In this document: positions 50,701 through 64,000 of the stretch, piece by piece | Layout: every line of letters begins with the position of its first letter | Numbering within the stretch: position 1 is the stretch's first letter | NCBI GenBank assembly: GCA_022577435.1 | Contig: JAKOON010000005.1 | Span: forward strand, 21,384,224-21,448,223 | Reading direction: 5' to 3' | Source: Embiotoca jacksoni | Lineage: Eukaryota; Chordata; Actinopteri; Embiotocidae | DNA: 64,000 nt | Translations under genes and position numbers: made by a program | The notes under the pieces: model-generated | The model's input: only the letters and a program-made list of their open reading frames with translations | Database searches by the model: none | What the model was told of the DNA's origin: nothing

Positions 50701-51581
50701 TGTAAAGGTCAAACCTCTTTTCAATGATGCAGGATAAAAGGCTGCAAATTCATTACCAGTTGGAAATAATCTGTAACATGTGCCACAGTTGTGTTGTGGT
50801 TTTAGTTAAGAGATACAGCTCAGCAGCCTGATTGACAAGCACAATACTTGCACATTCAAAGAATTCTCCTCCTTTCTGTTGATGTAATCATTGGATTTAG
50901 CGAAGGGCTGTTTTACTTCGATGGGTTTGCAGTAAATTTCTCCCAATCATCATCACTCAAGGAGTGTTGGTAGAAGTTGGTGATGAGATCTTCTTTTGGG
51001 ACTTTGTACTTGGACGTTATCTTTTTCTGAGGTTGACCAGAGCTGACACGGACATTCAAAAGCTGTCTCGCCATTCCTCAGACCCACAAGTTCATTGATA
51101 AAACTTAAACATGGTCACAATAGTGTGGATGCTCAGTGTAAACATGGCAACATTTATACGTTTTAATAAACAGAGGGAGAGTCAATCTGACCTATTTGGG
51201 GGATTTTGGCTCCAACTAGCCCCGTCTCTTCATGGGACATCAGCTGTCCAGATAAATCAGGTGTTTGACCTGCTTCCACTCCCAATATCCCACTGAGGTG
51301 AAGTCATTCACTGAACACAGAGATGACCATGTAACATGCAATTCAAGTAACCTCACTGGGAACCAATGTAGAAATAGTTTTCAGATTAGTACTTAAATTA
51401 GTTAAGCTCTTTTTCTTGCAGCCAACATTTGAAATTGAATTCAACATCTCATCAACAGAAGGTTGAATGTTCTGGAGCTGACGGAGGTGTTTGCTTCAGC
51501 ACTGTGGGCATCAACAGGCAGACGCCTCTAACCTGAATACACTGGAAGTTTTTATGAAACACATTTTCACCCATTTCAATA

Positions 51582-51582
51582 T

Positions 51583-51645
<63 letters not shown>
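51582..51645. repeat. (CT)n microsatellite
   Basis: About 32 CT units with one phase slip at 51600-51601. Confidence 0.97.
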
Positions 51646-51648
<3 letters not shown>

Positions 51649-54139
51649 TTGCTTTATTATAATCTCAAGAATAAAATGAATCCCTCCTAAGACATCTCAA
51701 ACACTCCGAGGAGCAAATTGAACACTGTTAATTTTAGCTCTGCTGAAAGACAACTCTTAAATGGCTTTAGTCTTCATGCCAGAGATCAGTCTCCACATTC
51801 CCCAAAGTCAGTATGTTTACGTGAGGCTGAAGACGTCTCCGTGCGTGGATTATTTCAGCTGTCACAACTCTGAACACCAGGTGGGAGAAGATTAACTGTT
51901 TTTTTTTTTCTCTCAGAGGAGTTTGCAGGAAGTTTCTGCTTCTTGTACAATGCTTTCTGTCCATCCACACTACAGAACAGATTTTAAATAGGGGGAGAAA
52001 TGTAACTTGGGTGTGAATGCTGGAGTGCTTGTCATTCCTAGTCCCTGTGTCCACTCTTTACTAGACCAGAGCTGGGAGCTGGCAAAGCGTTGTCTCATTG
52101 TAATGCCCTTTAATGTCTTCTACTTATAAAGAACAGTTACAGGGCCAATCGTTTATTTTAATTTGCCTCATAATTTTGTCATAATATCATAAAAAAAACA
52201 TTTTCCTAGAGTTAGTTAATGTCACACTAAACTGCATTTTTATTTAGGAAACAAATGATTGAATAAGCATCATTCTGTCATGTTAAATACATGCATGTGT
52301 GCATAGTACAACATTAAAGAAGTTGAAGTTGAAGATGGTATACTACCACTATCCTTCTGGAGAACTTCACTTGTAACCTTGTATATCAAATGGCCGATCC
52401 TTTAATCACACGGAGAAACTCTAAAGATGACAGATGGGCGTATAAAGACAGAGAGGCAGACAGACAAATGACTACACAAACATTAATACATCCTATTAAT
52501 ACTCACAAGGCGAGTGCACAAGGACGCTCTGTGCTACTTTGAGCCTAATTTAAAGGCATTACCTTAGTAATCAATTGTGATTTTGTGTAGACACAGTGGG
52601 GTTTGTAAAAGTATTTTTAGAGCGGGCTGAATGGGCAATGGGTGTCCCTACATGGTGCGTGTGTGTGTAGGGTGTGCATCATAGTATAAAACTTTTATTT
52701 GTGCTTTGTCTCAGACAGCTGCTTCTCTGTAGATAATACATCCTGCACATAAATTAATCCACCCTCTTTGACCTTGAAACTGTCTCTTAAAAGCTTGTCC
52801 TCTGGACGATCTGAGTAGGACATTGGAGCTGATTAGAAGTTTGAGTCTCCTTCATGGACTCTATCTTTGTCTTTGTATTTTCCTTGAAGCTATTTGTGTG
52901 AAAATGTATAGCTTAAATTAAATTTGGGGCTATTTTTTTTCAAGAAATATTCTTTTCTTTGAAGTAGGAGATGAAGAATTCACAGGCAAAAAAAGTTTAC
53001 TACAGCAATCCTCAGATTTGCAGATGAGATAAAAGAGAGCAACAGATGGAAGCTTTTGTCTACAATCAAGAAAAGACTCCATTGTTTGTTGTGGAGTGAA
53101 CTTTGGCATGTGCAGTCCTGCTAACGTCTATTGTGCTCTTTACCACCAATGAAACTGGCTGTCCTTGGAAAACTTATCTGCAGGATGTTGATGTTTGCAT
53201 TGCCTTTATTGGTGGGGTAAAGGTTGTTCGTGTCTTTACTCAAACTATAAAGTACCATCATACCATGTATGTTTCCTCTGTCATCAGCAAACTGTTTAAT
53301 CAGTTTATTTAAGATATATATGGAGGATATTTTACAGCTTGCAACAACCACAACAAACTGTACAACTCATCATAGCCAAGGCTAAAAGATTGCTATGGCC
53401 TCCTTTCTTACAGTTTTTCAACTAATAACCGGCTTCATACCATATCTGCCTCCCGCTCTGTTTCTCTCGCTCCCCAGCGGGCTTGCAGCACATGTCTCTG
53501 CCTCTGGAATTACAGGCCTGGTCTTGAATAGTAGGGTTGTTCCTCCTCGGTCCCTCCAGCTCAGCTCTGCTGGCTTAACCCTATCAAAGGCTCAGAAACC
53601 GCACATCCTGCAAGGTGCTGTTATTTGTGGTAGGCCAAAGGGGAGGGGTGGAACGAGGGGTGGTCAGTGAACGGGAAGGGAAACACATGAGCCCAGAGTG
53701 ACGTTTTTTCTTTGCTGGTTAGTGGATATAGTGCAAATTATGAAGGAATGGCTGTTTCCTGTGTGGGTTTTTGCTCTGAATTCAGGGTATTTGTGTGCCG
53801 CTCTGGTGGTAACCCCATGGACTCTGCTAAGCAAGCTTGGAGTTGGCCATTGGTGTTTCTATCTCACAGTGCATGTGCTGGCTGGCCGTTTGGTCTCCTG
53901 AAGGTGTCATCAATCACTGAACCACAGAAAGAAATGAGTTGGAATACAACATATCAGTGCGGATAAATATCTCACCTCTATAATGTAGAAAAATGCCCAC
54001 ATACACTATGAATTGAACAATGGTTTCATTTTCATTCTCTTCACAATGACTACATAGGTGCTTTGGAAGAAATATACTTCATGTGTTAACATTTGTTGTC
54101 AGGAGTTGTCCTACATCTTCCCTGGTTTATTTCTTATTC

Positions 54140-54320
54140 TACAAGGTGGTTCATGGGGTGTCAAAAAGTCCAACAACTATTGACTGGGTTGGTTTGTAAA
54201 GGTATTCATGGACGAACCGTAAGGACTTTGGTGATCCACTGACTTTTCGGGCTGGATTATGGTCTCACAGCACTAGTTCTTGAGACATGCTGTACGATTG
54301 CTTTGGAGATTAAATCCATT
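54140..54320. repeat. Possible diverged interspersed repeat
   Basis: The words ggtattcatggacgaaccgtaaggactttggtgatccactgacttttc (54199-54248) follow the wording of a common fish repeat (attcatggtccccagag ... actttggtgatcccctgact). It is strongly diverged. Confidence 0.4.
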
Positions 54321-55651
54321 TATAGTTGGTAAGAATGAAAACACACTGGAATGCGGAGTGAAAAGCTGGACATCATAGAAAGAGGGATGGGAGGATTAAA
54401 AATGTCGCACATTTACAGACAACCTTTCCAGGGAGACATTGACAGTGTTGCGTTTGTTGGATGCCTAAAAACTGTGATAAATAGTTGAGAAATAACTGAA
54501 AGAAAACTACTAAAATGTTACAATGTTCAGCATTTCAATTCAAGGTCAAAACTAACACCGTTCCCAGCTTGAGAGGTATTTTGATGGTGCTGTCTTGTGT
54601 TGCATGTCTGTTTAAGTGTTGTGTTTGTGGCCAGGTTTGAACCTGTCCCTTCATTAACATAATTTTCATCTGATCTTTTCTTGCAGTCATAAAAAATGGA
54701 TTAGGGTAATCAAGGCCAAGTCTTTTTTCTGGTATTTGTTTTCATTAAGAAAACATTGGAGCATGAGAAAATGAAAAACAGCCCCCAGGTCTGTTTCCTC
54801 TTCCTTTTCTGTGGTGATATGTAGAGTTCATTTCAGAGAGCTGCTCACTAAAGTTGCATTGAGGATGTCAAACTTTTGAAGGGCCACACTGAGGCAGGTG
54901 TTTATGGAGATGGAGGGTGCAAAAAGTGTGAACTGTAAGGCTTAAATAGAGATCTCTGTTAGACTAGGACTAGTCTAATCTCTGGAATCAATGGGCTGTT
55001 CTAACCTACACATTGGCAAGCACACAACAATAATATTGATGCTTCTTAATTTCTTGTATGGCACTTGTCATTATTTGATTACCTTTTCTGTAATTTAAGA
55101 TTAATCTTTTGCAAGAGTCTCAGACAAAACTGGGAGAAAGAGCTGCTTGGCTTTGAATGATGCCGTTCCCAGTGGGGCAAAGTTCAAAGGAAGTGGACTG
55201 ATCACACATTACTCTGCTGTAAAAACTCAGTCATGTCGCTATTCAGTAATTGCTGTGCAATGTCTGGAAACAATATAGAAAACTTGTCACATCAAATTAA
55301 GAAGTTCTCTTGGAGCTCCTGACTGCATTCCTGTTTTTATGTTGGTACGTTGGCTGGGTGGTCAAGCTTTGTCAATGACACATTAGCTGTTGCTGTGTAC
55401 AGTTATCTCCTCTTGCCCCCCATACTTTCTTTCAGTGGTGCCACACTGTCCCGACTGTGGGAACACGCTGTCAACCCAAGCTGACGGCAGCTCTAGCTGG
55501 CCCTGGGCCACGGATTTGGTGTCCCTGCCCAGCTCTGGTGTCTCCACGCTGCAAAAAAAGTGACAGTACAAAAGAACTGGCCATTAAAATAGAGGTGTAC
55601 ATACAGTGGAGGAAGGCAGATGTGCAAACACATTGGATGAATAGACAGCTG

Positions 55652-55676
55652 GACAGACAGACAGACAGACAGACAA
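55652..55676. repeat. Short (GACA)n array
   Basis: Five to six tetranucleotide units. Confidence 0.85.
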
Positions 55677-57653
55677 ATGGCATTGGAAGCCAACTGTGTA
55701 GATCGTCTGGACAGAAAAAAAGCAAACAGGCTGACGGTGTGAGGAAGATCTGCTTAAAATGCAGGATTTGCTGTCCGCGCAATATTAATGTTGACTTCAA
55801 GTTAACCTACTAATGTTAAACAAAAGCTAAAATCCTTGTCAATCTATGTTTTAATAATAAATTGTAAGTTTATTAAATGGTTGTTAACCAAAAAAATACT
55901 CATAATTTGACTAATTGTAAAAATGCCAAGGATTTGCTTACTTCTGGTTGGCCAACATCCATATAGTTTTTCAATCACAAGTTATTTATAAAATTGTTTC
56001 TATATATGTGTGTGGGAAATGCACTAGATTGTAGTTTGACAGGCTTTTTGCTTGGAATAGCTTCACTTGAGTGTAACTGTTTTTGCGGTAGATAGACTGA
56101 GCAGGTGGCTGAATTGGCACGTTGCCGTACTTCATGGCCTGGATTCAGCTCGACGTGAACCGAGTGTTCAGTGCAGTCTAAGACTTGAGCTTTTTTCTCA
56201 AAGGAATTACTTTTCCATACGTCTACCTCACTATTTGAAACTTTGGCCACATTTAATATGATCTATGACAATGTAACATCATAATAAATAGACAAAGAGT
56301 AATCAAATTAAGTTGCATGATACGTCTATACATTTCTATCTCGCAGAGGTAAATGGACAGAAAACAATGACTACTTGAGTTACAGACAACGATAAGCATC
56401 AAGGTTGGAGGGCAGTCTTTAGTAACATCTGAGGCCGCTGGCAAAACCTGAACTGAGACCAAACTACCCAGTGTGCAGTGAGCTGAGGCTGGTTGAGACC
56501 AGGGGGAGTCTGGAACTTGTAGGTGACAAAGTGATTATTTTCCACCGCTGGAAATCTCTTGGAAGTCTGGCCTCCATACCTGCAATGAAATGGACTCAAG
56601 CCCACTACAGGTGCAAGTCCCACCCCTCTCAACTTCCTAACTCCTTGGGGCCCATGAAAAGGGAATAGATCCCGTCTCTCATAAACCAGCCCTCCTTCAA
56701 ACGCAAACCACCGCAGGCCACATAACTACTCCACCATTCTTTAGGTTCATCTTTCAGAGTTTGTATTTTTCAAGTCTCTGCTAGCATGCTACAGTTTCCA
56801 TTTGTTTACTGTGAGGGCAAGTAAATATTCCAATAGAAGAAAGCTTGTGCGCATCCGTTCCAGATGTTTCTCGTGCTACACCCTCTTCAGCTGTCCCACC
56901 GCGCAATATTCATAGTATTGTCACCCCAAACAAACATCCCAACTGTAAGAGCTGCAGGCATGCCCAGCCACGTTTTTTTTGCCCGAGGTTAGCTTAGCTT
57001 TGTTGAGAATGAGTAGCTGCCTTGACATATGAGCTTTAGCCCCTTTATCTCTCCCATCACTAATATCCCCAAACAAAAGCACAAAGGCATGCCAGATGCA
57101 AAGTGAGGTGTCATTTTTCACTTGGGAAAATAGAAGTTAAAGCTTGTGAGATACGGTATGTCCGGTGCAGAAGTCCTTTAGATTAAAACAAACTGAGGAC
57201 TTCTGTCTGGACCGGTTTTCACCATAAAGACTGTCTTAATCTCTTTGATTTTGTGGGTGAGGTCCAGCCAAGATACTGAAAGAGTTCGATGTATTTCTCA
57301 CAGATTCTTTTCTCTGATGTTAAGCCATACAGATGTAACCGCTTCCTGTCCTCACCGTTACTTGTCCACTTTCTTTTCTCATTTTAACATGACACGTTAG
57401 GGAAATCTTTCACCCCCTCTCGGTTTGAAAGGTGCCTCTGGAGAGTTTGTAGCTCCTTTTCTTTGCACAGGATAGCGGCTGTGGTGAGCTTTAATTCACA
57501 GCACTTACAAAGGGATTCCAATGGTTCAACGGTGACCCAGAGTTACAGCTAAAAGAGAAACTTTTCAAACAACTTCTGCAGTATATGCCTGGTCATACCG
57601 GCATTCAAGACAGCGGGATCTTGCAAATTGCTGCAATCTGTGGATTAACTCGC

Positions 57654-57668
57654 GGGGGGGGGGGGGGG
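57654..57668 (+). repeat. Poly(G) tract
   Basis: Fifteen G bases in srgap1 intron 1. Confidence 0.9.
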
Positions 57669-59918
57669 ATACATTTGTACACATGTTTAATGTTAACCTT
57701 TTGTGGTTCTGACTATTAAAGAAAACACCTTAATATTTCTGACCTCAAAGGTTGCAAAAACTTTTAAGTGTCCAAAATGGAAGCAGCTAAGTGGTGTTGC
57801 ACCAGTAACTTTGATTTAACCCTCCTCTGTCCGAGTATACGCTGCGTAGAGTGCTATTACAGGAATCGATGGTATAAATACATGTTTAGAATTAATTAAA
57901 CGTTTGATCCCCAGGCTGAATATTCAACAAAATGTCTTCGCTATGTCAATAAATGACAAAATACTCTACTTGTGATTGAACCTTGGGGCTATGAGGAGCC
58001 CATAGCCAAACAGTTAAGTAATGTATTTAGCTGTGTTGTGGATTATGAGTGTTGGGAACATGGGTAACATATGGATCAAAAAGCAGAGAAGTAGTGACCT
58101 GAGAAATCTCTGTGGACATATGAACATGTTTGACCCTTCTTTTTTTTTTTTTGCATTTCTCTAGGTTGCCTTTGCAATCCATTGTTATTTCTGTGAATCT
58201 AAACGGGCTGCAGGTGCCGGCCTGAAGGACGGAACATGCTAAAACCTTTTAGATCCACTTTACAAGTCTGCAAGGGGAAGAGTTTGTAGTGGAGCATTCC
58301 TTTAGGAGCGCATATATCATCACACTCACCCACAACAAGAAACACAAGCAGACAGCCGGTCCATCTGATGGACCAACACACCAGACTGGTGTCCAGATCA
58401 AACAGAATGTTTAGATGTTAACCAGCAGCTGAGCAAATAGCGCTGCCTCTAAAATCTGCTTACTTCTCCCAGCATTCAGCTCCTCACTCTCTTATTTTGT
58501 TTGGATCAAAATGATGGTCCTCTCTGGCCACCATAAAGCCAGCAGTGATTGATCTCTCCCCTGCTTGCTGTAGACCTCTTGACTGCGGGGATGTTGCCTT
58601 AGCAACCATGGCTTTTGGCTCTCGGGCCATTAAGCAGAGCCGAATCTAATTGGCAGAGATGATTACATTTCGGTTATTGAAATTACACGTTTAAATATTG
58701 CCTCGTTGAATGGAACTGACACAGATTTAAGTGTTTATTTTACCTAGTTTCAATCCTCCAGTTCGACATCTGTTTTTGACTGCTGGAGTCTGCCGCCCAC
58801 AATACTCCCGGGCCCATGAGAAAACACAAGAACTCCTATCACAACTGCATTTCCTGTGTGAGTGTTGGAGTGGCTGTGAGGAGTGGAGGGTTGGTGTGTA
58901 TGATAGAAGTTTATACTCGTATTCTTCTCTGTTTTGTTTTTTGGTCACTGCTGCTACTGTGACCATAAGCTGCCGTAAAACGTACGTCTTGTAAGTCACG
59001 TCACACGAGCGGAGATCCTAATGGATCATGAAATATCCCAGGGGATAGCTCGCAGCGTTTGAAAGAAGCAGAGGATTATGGGCCAGGCTCTTTTCCATTC
59101 TGATTTAACAGTCATTCTCTGAATCACAGTAGCCTACAGTACTTCCATTGGAAGCCTCTCTGTGGTTTTGGAAGCTGCTAACATGTCAGTCAGATGTTGT
59201 AATGGGGACCACATTGCCAGCTCTATAATATTTTGAGATAAAATGCTTTAGCAAAGCTGCCAGTGTGCTGTGTGTAACTTGGCTGAGCTTTAGGTGATCG
59301 GGGGGGATTCTGTTTAGCATTTTTGGCAAGGCTGTATTACTCTAGACCAACCTGACTGTTCCTCAAGTTGTAACTGTGTCCCTGACAGTTTTATTTCATC
59401 CAAACACCCAACATACCGCTTTTTCAGTTATTTACATTTTGTCACCGACAGAGCAGGTATCACACATGTAGAACAGAGCCTAGATATTAGTAGTTCAGTC
59501 TCAATAGTGGTGTAATCAGAGATAACAGCCACACAGTAACATATTCCAGCAGCCATGCCCAGATGTAGCGCAGAGGGGGTGATTGGGTCCAATGTCTGAC
59601 ATACCAAGAAAATGAATTTCTTACTGGTCCCACCAGCCTAACAAAGTCATGACACAAGTTGTTGCACAAGTTTCTACGTGACTACTGTAGCATTAGTCAC
59701 TGCACAGTGTATTATGTGTGACACCATGGGTCATGACTTCCTGGCCTATGAGTCAGGATTTCAGATACAGAAACCTCTCCCATCTGGGAGACTTTTGAGG
59801 GTGCTACAGCAAGCGTGGTGTTGGGTCAAGTGACCAGTGGGCATAGCCTAGCCAACACTAGCACTTATGAGCTATTATTACACTGTTAGCAGATTGGCTC
59901 ATGTTGTTTCTATTTTAT

Positions 59919-59937
59919 AAAAAAAAAAAAAAAAAAA
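59919..59937. repeat. Poly(A) tract
   Basis: About 19 A bases. Confidence 0.9.
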
Positions 59938-60151
59938 GTGTTTAAAATGATGATTAAACACTGACTGATGACAGAAGTTCTTATGGATTTTTATATATTT
60001 TGTTGTAGTTACAATGTTGAACAGGCTTACCATGCAGGACCAACATATAGATTCATATAATAAATAACAATAATAAGCAGTGAAGTAGAGACTTTGGCTT
60101 ATATTTAACTGTCAAGGACACTTGTGTTCACAGGGCTGGGTGGCATCGTGT

Positions 60152-60236
60152 AAAATCAATGTTGCAAAATCAATGTTGCGTTTAAGTATTAAATATACTT
60201 AAATATTTAATATTTAAGTATTAAATATACTTAAAT
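60152..60236. repeat. Two local duplications, one palindromic
   Basis: aaaatcaatgttgc is repeated head to tail (60152-60165, 60166-60179). Directly after it, a 24-bp unit that is nearly its own reverse complement (ttaagtattaaatatactta core) occurs at 60181-60204 and again at 60213-60236. Confidence 0.9.
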
Positions 60237-63200
60237 AATGATTCAATGATTCGTTTTTAAAGAAAAAAGTATTTGGACTGCTCAATAAGCAGAATAACTA
60301 CTGATTTGGATTCCAAGCATTGTTGGGTTTAAGAAGTGGAAACAAATTGGTCATGTTTCCCTTCAGAGCAGCAACTTTCTCTTGTGGTGTTTGCTTGTAG
60401 CTTCATTTTGTTCTGTATCATGTTTACTGAGGCCAAAGTGTGCACACATGATTAACAGAGTTTCTTTTATCTTCCTTGTCTGCACCTGTGACTGATTCCA
60501 TCCAACATCAGACTGATTTTTGTTGTTCTCGTTGTCCCTTATAGTTGAATTGCATTTGTTAACACTGCTAACGGCGTATGTGTTTGTGTGTGTGTGTATG
60601 TTGTTTGTTAGCAAGGTAAGCTCATAAGTTGTTAAAGTCAAGGCATCTCCAGAGAATTAAAGGGTTGGCTGACTCTCCATGTGGAAGCATTAATTTAATA
60701 AACGCACAAGTAAAATCGGATCAGTTAGGAAGTCATATTGTTAGCTCAAGTTGTCCACTCCTCCACTCCTTACAGTTAAAAAAAAAAAAGCCAATCAAAT
60801 AGTCTCTTCCTCTGTCGGTAATGTGACCCATGTCAGTGATCATTGCAGCGAACCCTCAAGTGTCTTCCCATTTGGTGCAGAGGCTGGCATGCCGAGGCCG
60901 TCTTGTGGAACAGAGATGGTGAAGATTCAGCCTCGCTGCAGGCCTTTAGTTCACATCCATCTGCCTCCCATTAAGAGTGGGGAGAGAGATGACGGAGAGA
61001 GTTTGAGGTGGAGAGAGAGAAGACTACTAAGAGGTTCAGGCTGATTACAGTGGTGCATTTTACATCTGGGTTTGAAAATCCAGCGCAGAGAGCCTGGGAA
61101 TGTGTTGAATGGTGACAGTGTACAGATCAGGCTTGAAACTTCATTGGCTCAGGTGTGTGCCATCGCGTGGTGCCCGGCCCATGAGTCCAACCTAAAATCA
61201 CCCACATTCCTATCGACCATCTTTTCTTCATCTTTTTATCTAGTGTTCTTGTCACATGGTTTGCATTGCTTATTCAAAGACGAAAGATGTTTTGAACTAG
61301 AACATTAATGTATTAACAGTAAGAGGGCACTGTTTACGGGCAGGAATGTAAATTAGTCTACAGCCTGCTGTTCTAAAAGCAAAATGTCTCCAATCATTAG
61401 GTGGTAAACATCATCAAACAACAGATCCCTGGTTACCACCAACTTAGCATGGTGAAAACTTACCCAAGGCATAAGCACATCTTTTATCAATTTAATTGCT
61501 TTGATAAAATTACTTTTGTATAATTTTAGTCATATGGTATGCACAAATTATGGCTCCGCTATAATTAGGTATGGCAGTAGGACCTTGTCATATTATCACG
61601 ATACTAAAAAATATCTGAAGAATACACGCCGCAGATACTCCGCTCTTCCTGCCATGTGATCCCACTCCAGCTGTAATTGAAAGCTTGTGCTCCTTAAAAA
61701 ACTGATCGCCTGTTTCATAATTACCTCTGATGGTATTTATCCTGTCTTGTACCCAGCCTCCAGAAGAGGCACGGACAACTCCCCCAGTCCCAAACCCTAG
61801 ATCTGAAGCAGATGGCGGGGCTGGGTACCCTCCTGTCTCAGCCCTCCCCAGGCCTCAGCTGCTATTTCAGGTGCTGCTGATGAGCCACTCTGCATGTGGA
61901 AATGCAGCCCTGGGACTGATGTGGTACAGCATGTCCCAGATAGCTGCTGGTGGAAACTGTAATCAACTAGGAGGAAACTGTACAAACTCTCTGAGAGTTT
62001 CTCGTCTCATACAGCAACCGTAGAGGAAGTCATTGCTACAGACAGCAAAAGTGACAAATGCATTTCAGATAGATTGATTCAAAGTTAATTGGGAGCATCA
62101 AGGGAAAGCAGATTGCTGGGTTCGGGAGAGAAAGAAAACTGTTATCTCTCTGGCCCTCTGATTGTGGCTGAGTTGTTTTTACTGAAGCCCAGTTTCTCTC
62201 GATCAGAGGGTCAACATTATGGGTCAGTACCCATCCTGCTTACAAGGCACTTTGTCTGACAATAGAACAGCCCTATCTGGCAAATCAGAAGCCATTCTGA
62301 ACTGCAGCTTTGGACATATTTGCTCCCATGAATGGGGTTATGGGAAGTATGTGATGTGGCCTCCAAAGGAGCAATTGGATAACATCCAGTTGAGAAACAA
62401 AAGGGCTTTGGTCCAAACGGTCACCACAAAGACCGAATAGCACTCTCTCATTGTCCATATCAGCACTATGTGCATTCTGGGCCACATTGACTAGATGTAC
62501 ATCAGTCAGCTGGATTTGTTGCTGACAGCTTTATAGGCTTTAATTCTCCAAGCGACTACCCACTCATGTCAACATGTACCTGGGTATGACTAGGAAAGCC
62601 GATCTAGCTTTGTAGCTTGATTGCTTGTTATATAGGAGCCGAGACAGAAATCAAATCAAAGACTTTTATTATTTTTCAACATCATTACGCTGTTTCTTTC
62701 CGTTTCCTGTAGCTTCATTTCTCAAGACGGTGCACAGGTGCTTCCATGTCTAAGTCTAGTTTGAAAGGGATCACAGAGGGCTTTGATGTCCCCTTTCCCT
62801 GACACATACCCCCCCACCTCCCTCCCCTTTCGGCACTGAGGCCTCCACACGTGTTTACCATACAGATGACCTCAGAACGGCAGGAATGCACCATGTAATA
62901 GTAGAGGAACACTCGCTACGACACTGAGATGGTTCTAGCTTTGAGGAAAACTTTGGATTACAGTGGTAAGATTTTTTTTAAAGACATTCAAGGTCCCATG
63001 TGTCAGTCTCCGTTGGTTGGGTTTGTAAGAAACCTGTCAAGACAGCTGACGTTGCCCCGAGCACGGGATTAAGATAAAGCATCGTTATGATCAAAGGGAG
63101 ATGTTTGACTGGCCGCAAACACCAAAGTAACCTCGTCATTCATTTAAAACATTGGCCCATGGGGTGAGATAAATGTCTCTTTCTCTTATGCAACTGTCAG

Positions 63201-63266
63201 ATCATATTTTCAGGTCACAATGAGGCAGATAAACATAAAAACATTTACATTTGAAAACAACTAACT

Positions 63267-63284
63267 GGGGGGGGGGGGGGGGGG
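63267..63284 (+). repeat. Poly(G) tract
   Basis: Eighteen G bases in srgap1 intron 1. Confidence 0.9.
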
Positions 63285-64000
63285 TTGAGTTGTTATAGGT
63301 GTATGATGCAATGTCAGCATAAAAAGACAAACATGCTTCTCTCGGGTATATCTACACAAGTATGGAGAGGTTTGCCTCTCTAGTTTTTCCTTGTGGGACA
63401 ACTTACATGTCATAACATTTATTTTATTTTCTCTGCCCAGCCTGCCTCCCACAAGGATGGGATGATGATGTGCTCATCCGCAAGACACACAAGAGTGTGC
63501 ATTGGTGTGCACTTTGACTCCTGTGCACTTGTCATGCTACTCATAACGTGCTTCTTTAGTGCAGGTTTGCAGAACTCTTATTTTGTAACGAGCATTACAG
63601 CTTTCCTGTGGTTTCGTTGTCCATTTTGAAACTGTAAAGTTCAATATCTGTAACTGAACAAATCAAGTTCTGACTTGATCATGGCTCATAAATGCTACCA
63701 AAGCCAACAGTAAGTCATCTGACAATATAAACAACAACAAAAAATGCTTTTAAAAACTTCAAACACTCTTACCATGTGAGTGGGCAGCATATGGAAAGCA
63801 GTTTTGAACAGCAATGATTTCAGGTTAAAAAAAGCACCAGCCAAAATGGAGAAGAAATGCAGATGCATTTCCAGATTCATCTGCCTGACTGTGGTCATAG
63901 CCCTTGTGTTACTTGACCGAAAATGTGAGTTTGCAGAGTGCGTCCTCGATCACCAGAACTGTAATTTCCTCTGACAGGTGGTTGCCTTTTAGCGTTAATT

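Larger units (their letters stand above)
36760..64000 (+). other. srgap1 intron 1 (to the end of the window)
   Basis: The donor gtaagg at 36760 opens an intron of at least 27.2 kb. I searched for the expected second exon (a coding block like EIRAQL ... LLQDLQDFFRKKAEIE) and did not see it, so it should lie beyond 64000. The intron holds simple repeats, a few repeat remnants (listed) and otherwise AT-rich single-copy sequence. All frames of 60-150 codons here lack domains and look like chance frames. Confidence 0.7.

Noticed and set aside
61757..61870. Exon-like segment bounded by a tacccag acceptor and atttcag|gtgctg
   Set aside because: The donor is weak, the peptide is proline-rich and unrelated to the srGAP F-BAR sequence expected next, and the phase cannot be supported.

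Overview
The window looks like nuclear DNA of a ray-finned (probably percomorph) fish. It has small multi-exon genes with GT-AG introns, long AT-rich non-coding stretches, many microsatellites, and interspersed repeats of teleost type: a Tc1-like end, a tRNA-derived SINE and miniature inverted-repeat elements. I see no bacterial or viral gene system, no CRISPR array and no rRNA.

Five protein-coding genes can be supported by exon-by-exon reading. From left to right: (1) uri1, minus strand, 11 coding exons between 12722 and 21076, a 497-residue unconventional prefoldin; (2) a C19orf12 homologue, plus strand, two coding exons 24118-24682, 141 residues; (3) uqcrfs1, minus strand, two exons 28035-29935, the Rieske iron-sulfur protein of complex III, 240 residues; (4) rxylt1 (TMEM5), plus strand, six exons 30363-34076, a 440-residue Golgi ribitol xylosyltransferase; (5) the first coding exon of srgap1 at 36696-36759, plus strand, followed by an intron that runs to the end of the window. 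In all of these the exon phases join without a gap.

The left 7.8 kb is non-coding. It may be the first intron of a leftward gene whose untranslated first exon ends near 7788. Human synteny suggests znf536, but no coding sequence here proves it. Region 25.6-27.1 kb is a composite repeat with direct and inverted arms. The right 27 kb is srgap1 intron 1, with simple repeats and scattered repeat remnants and no convincing second exon.

The gene order joins two blocks that are on different human chromosomes: URI1/C19orf12/UQCRFS1 (19q12) and RXYLT1/SRGAP1 (12q14). uqcrfs1 and rxylt1 are head to head with 427 bp between start codons, so they may share a promoter. The genes do not form one pathway. 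The most useful observations are a GC-AG intron in uri1, a 30-nt poly-T directly behind the first uri1 donor, a short Rieske presequence, short upstream ORFs before rxylt1 and srgap1, and the composite repeat. I did not find a convincing undescribed biological system.
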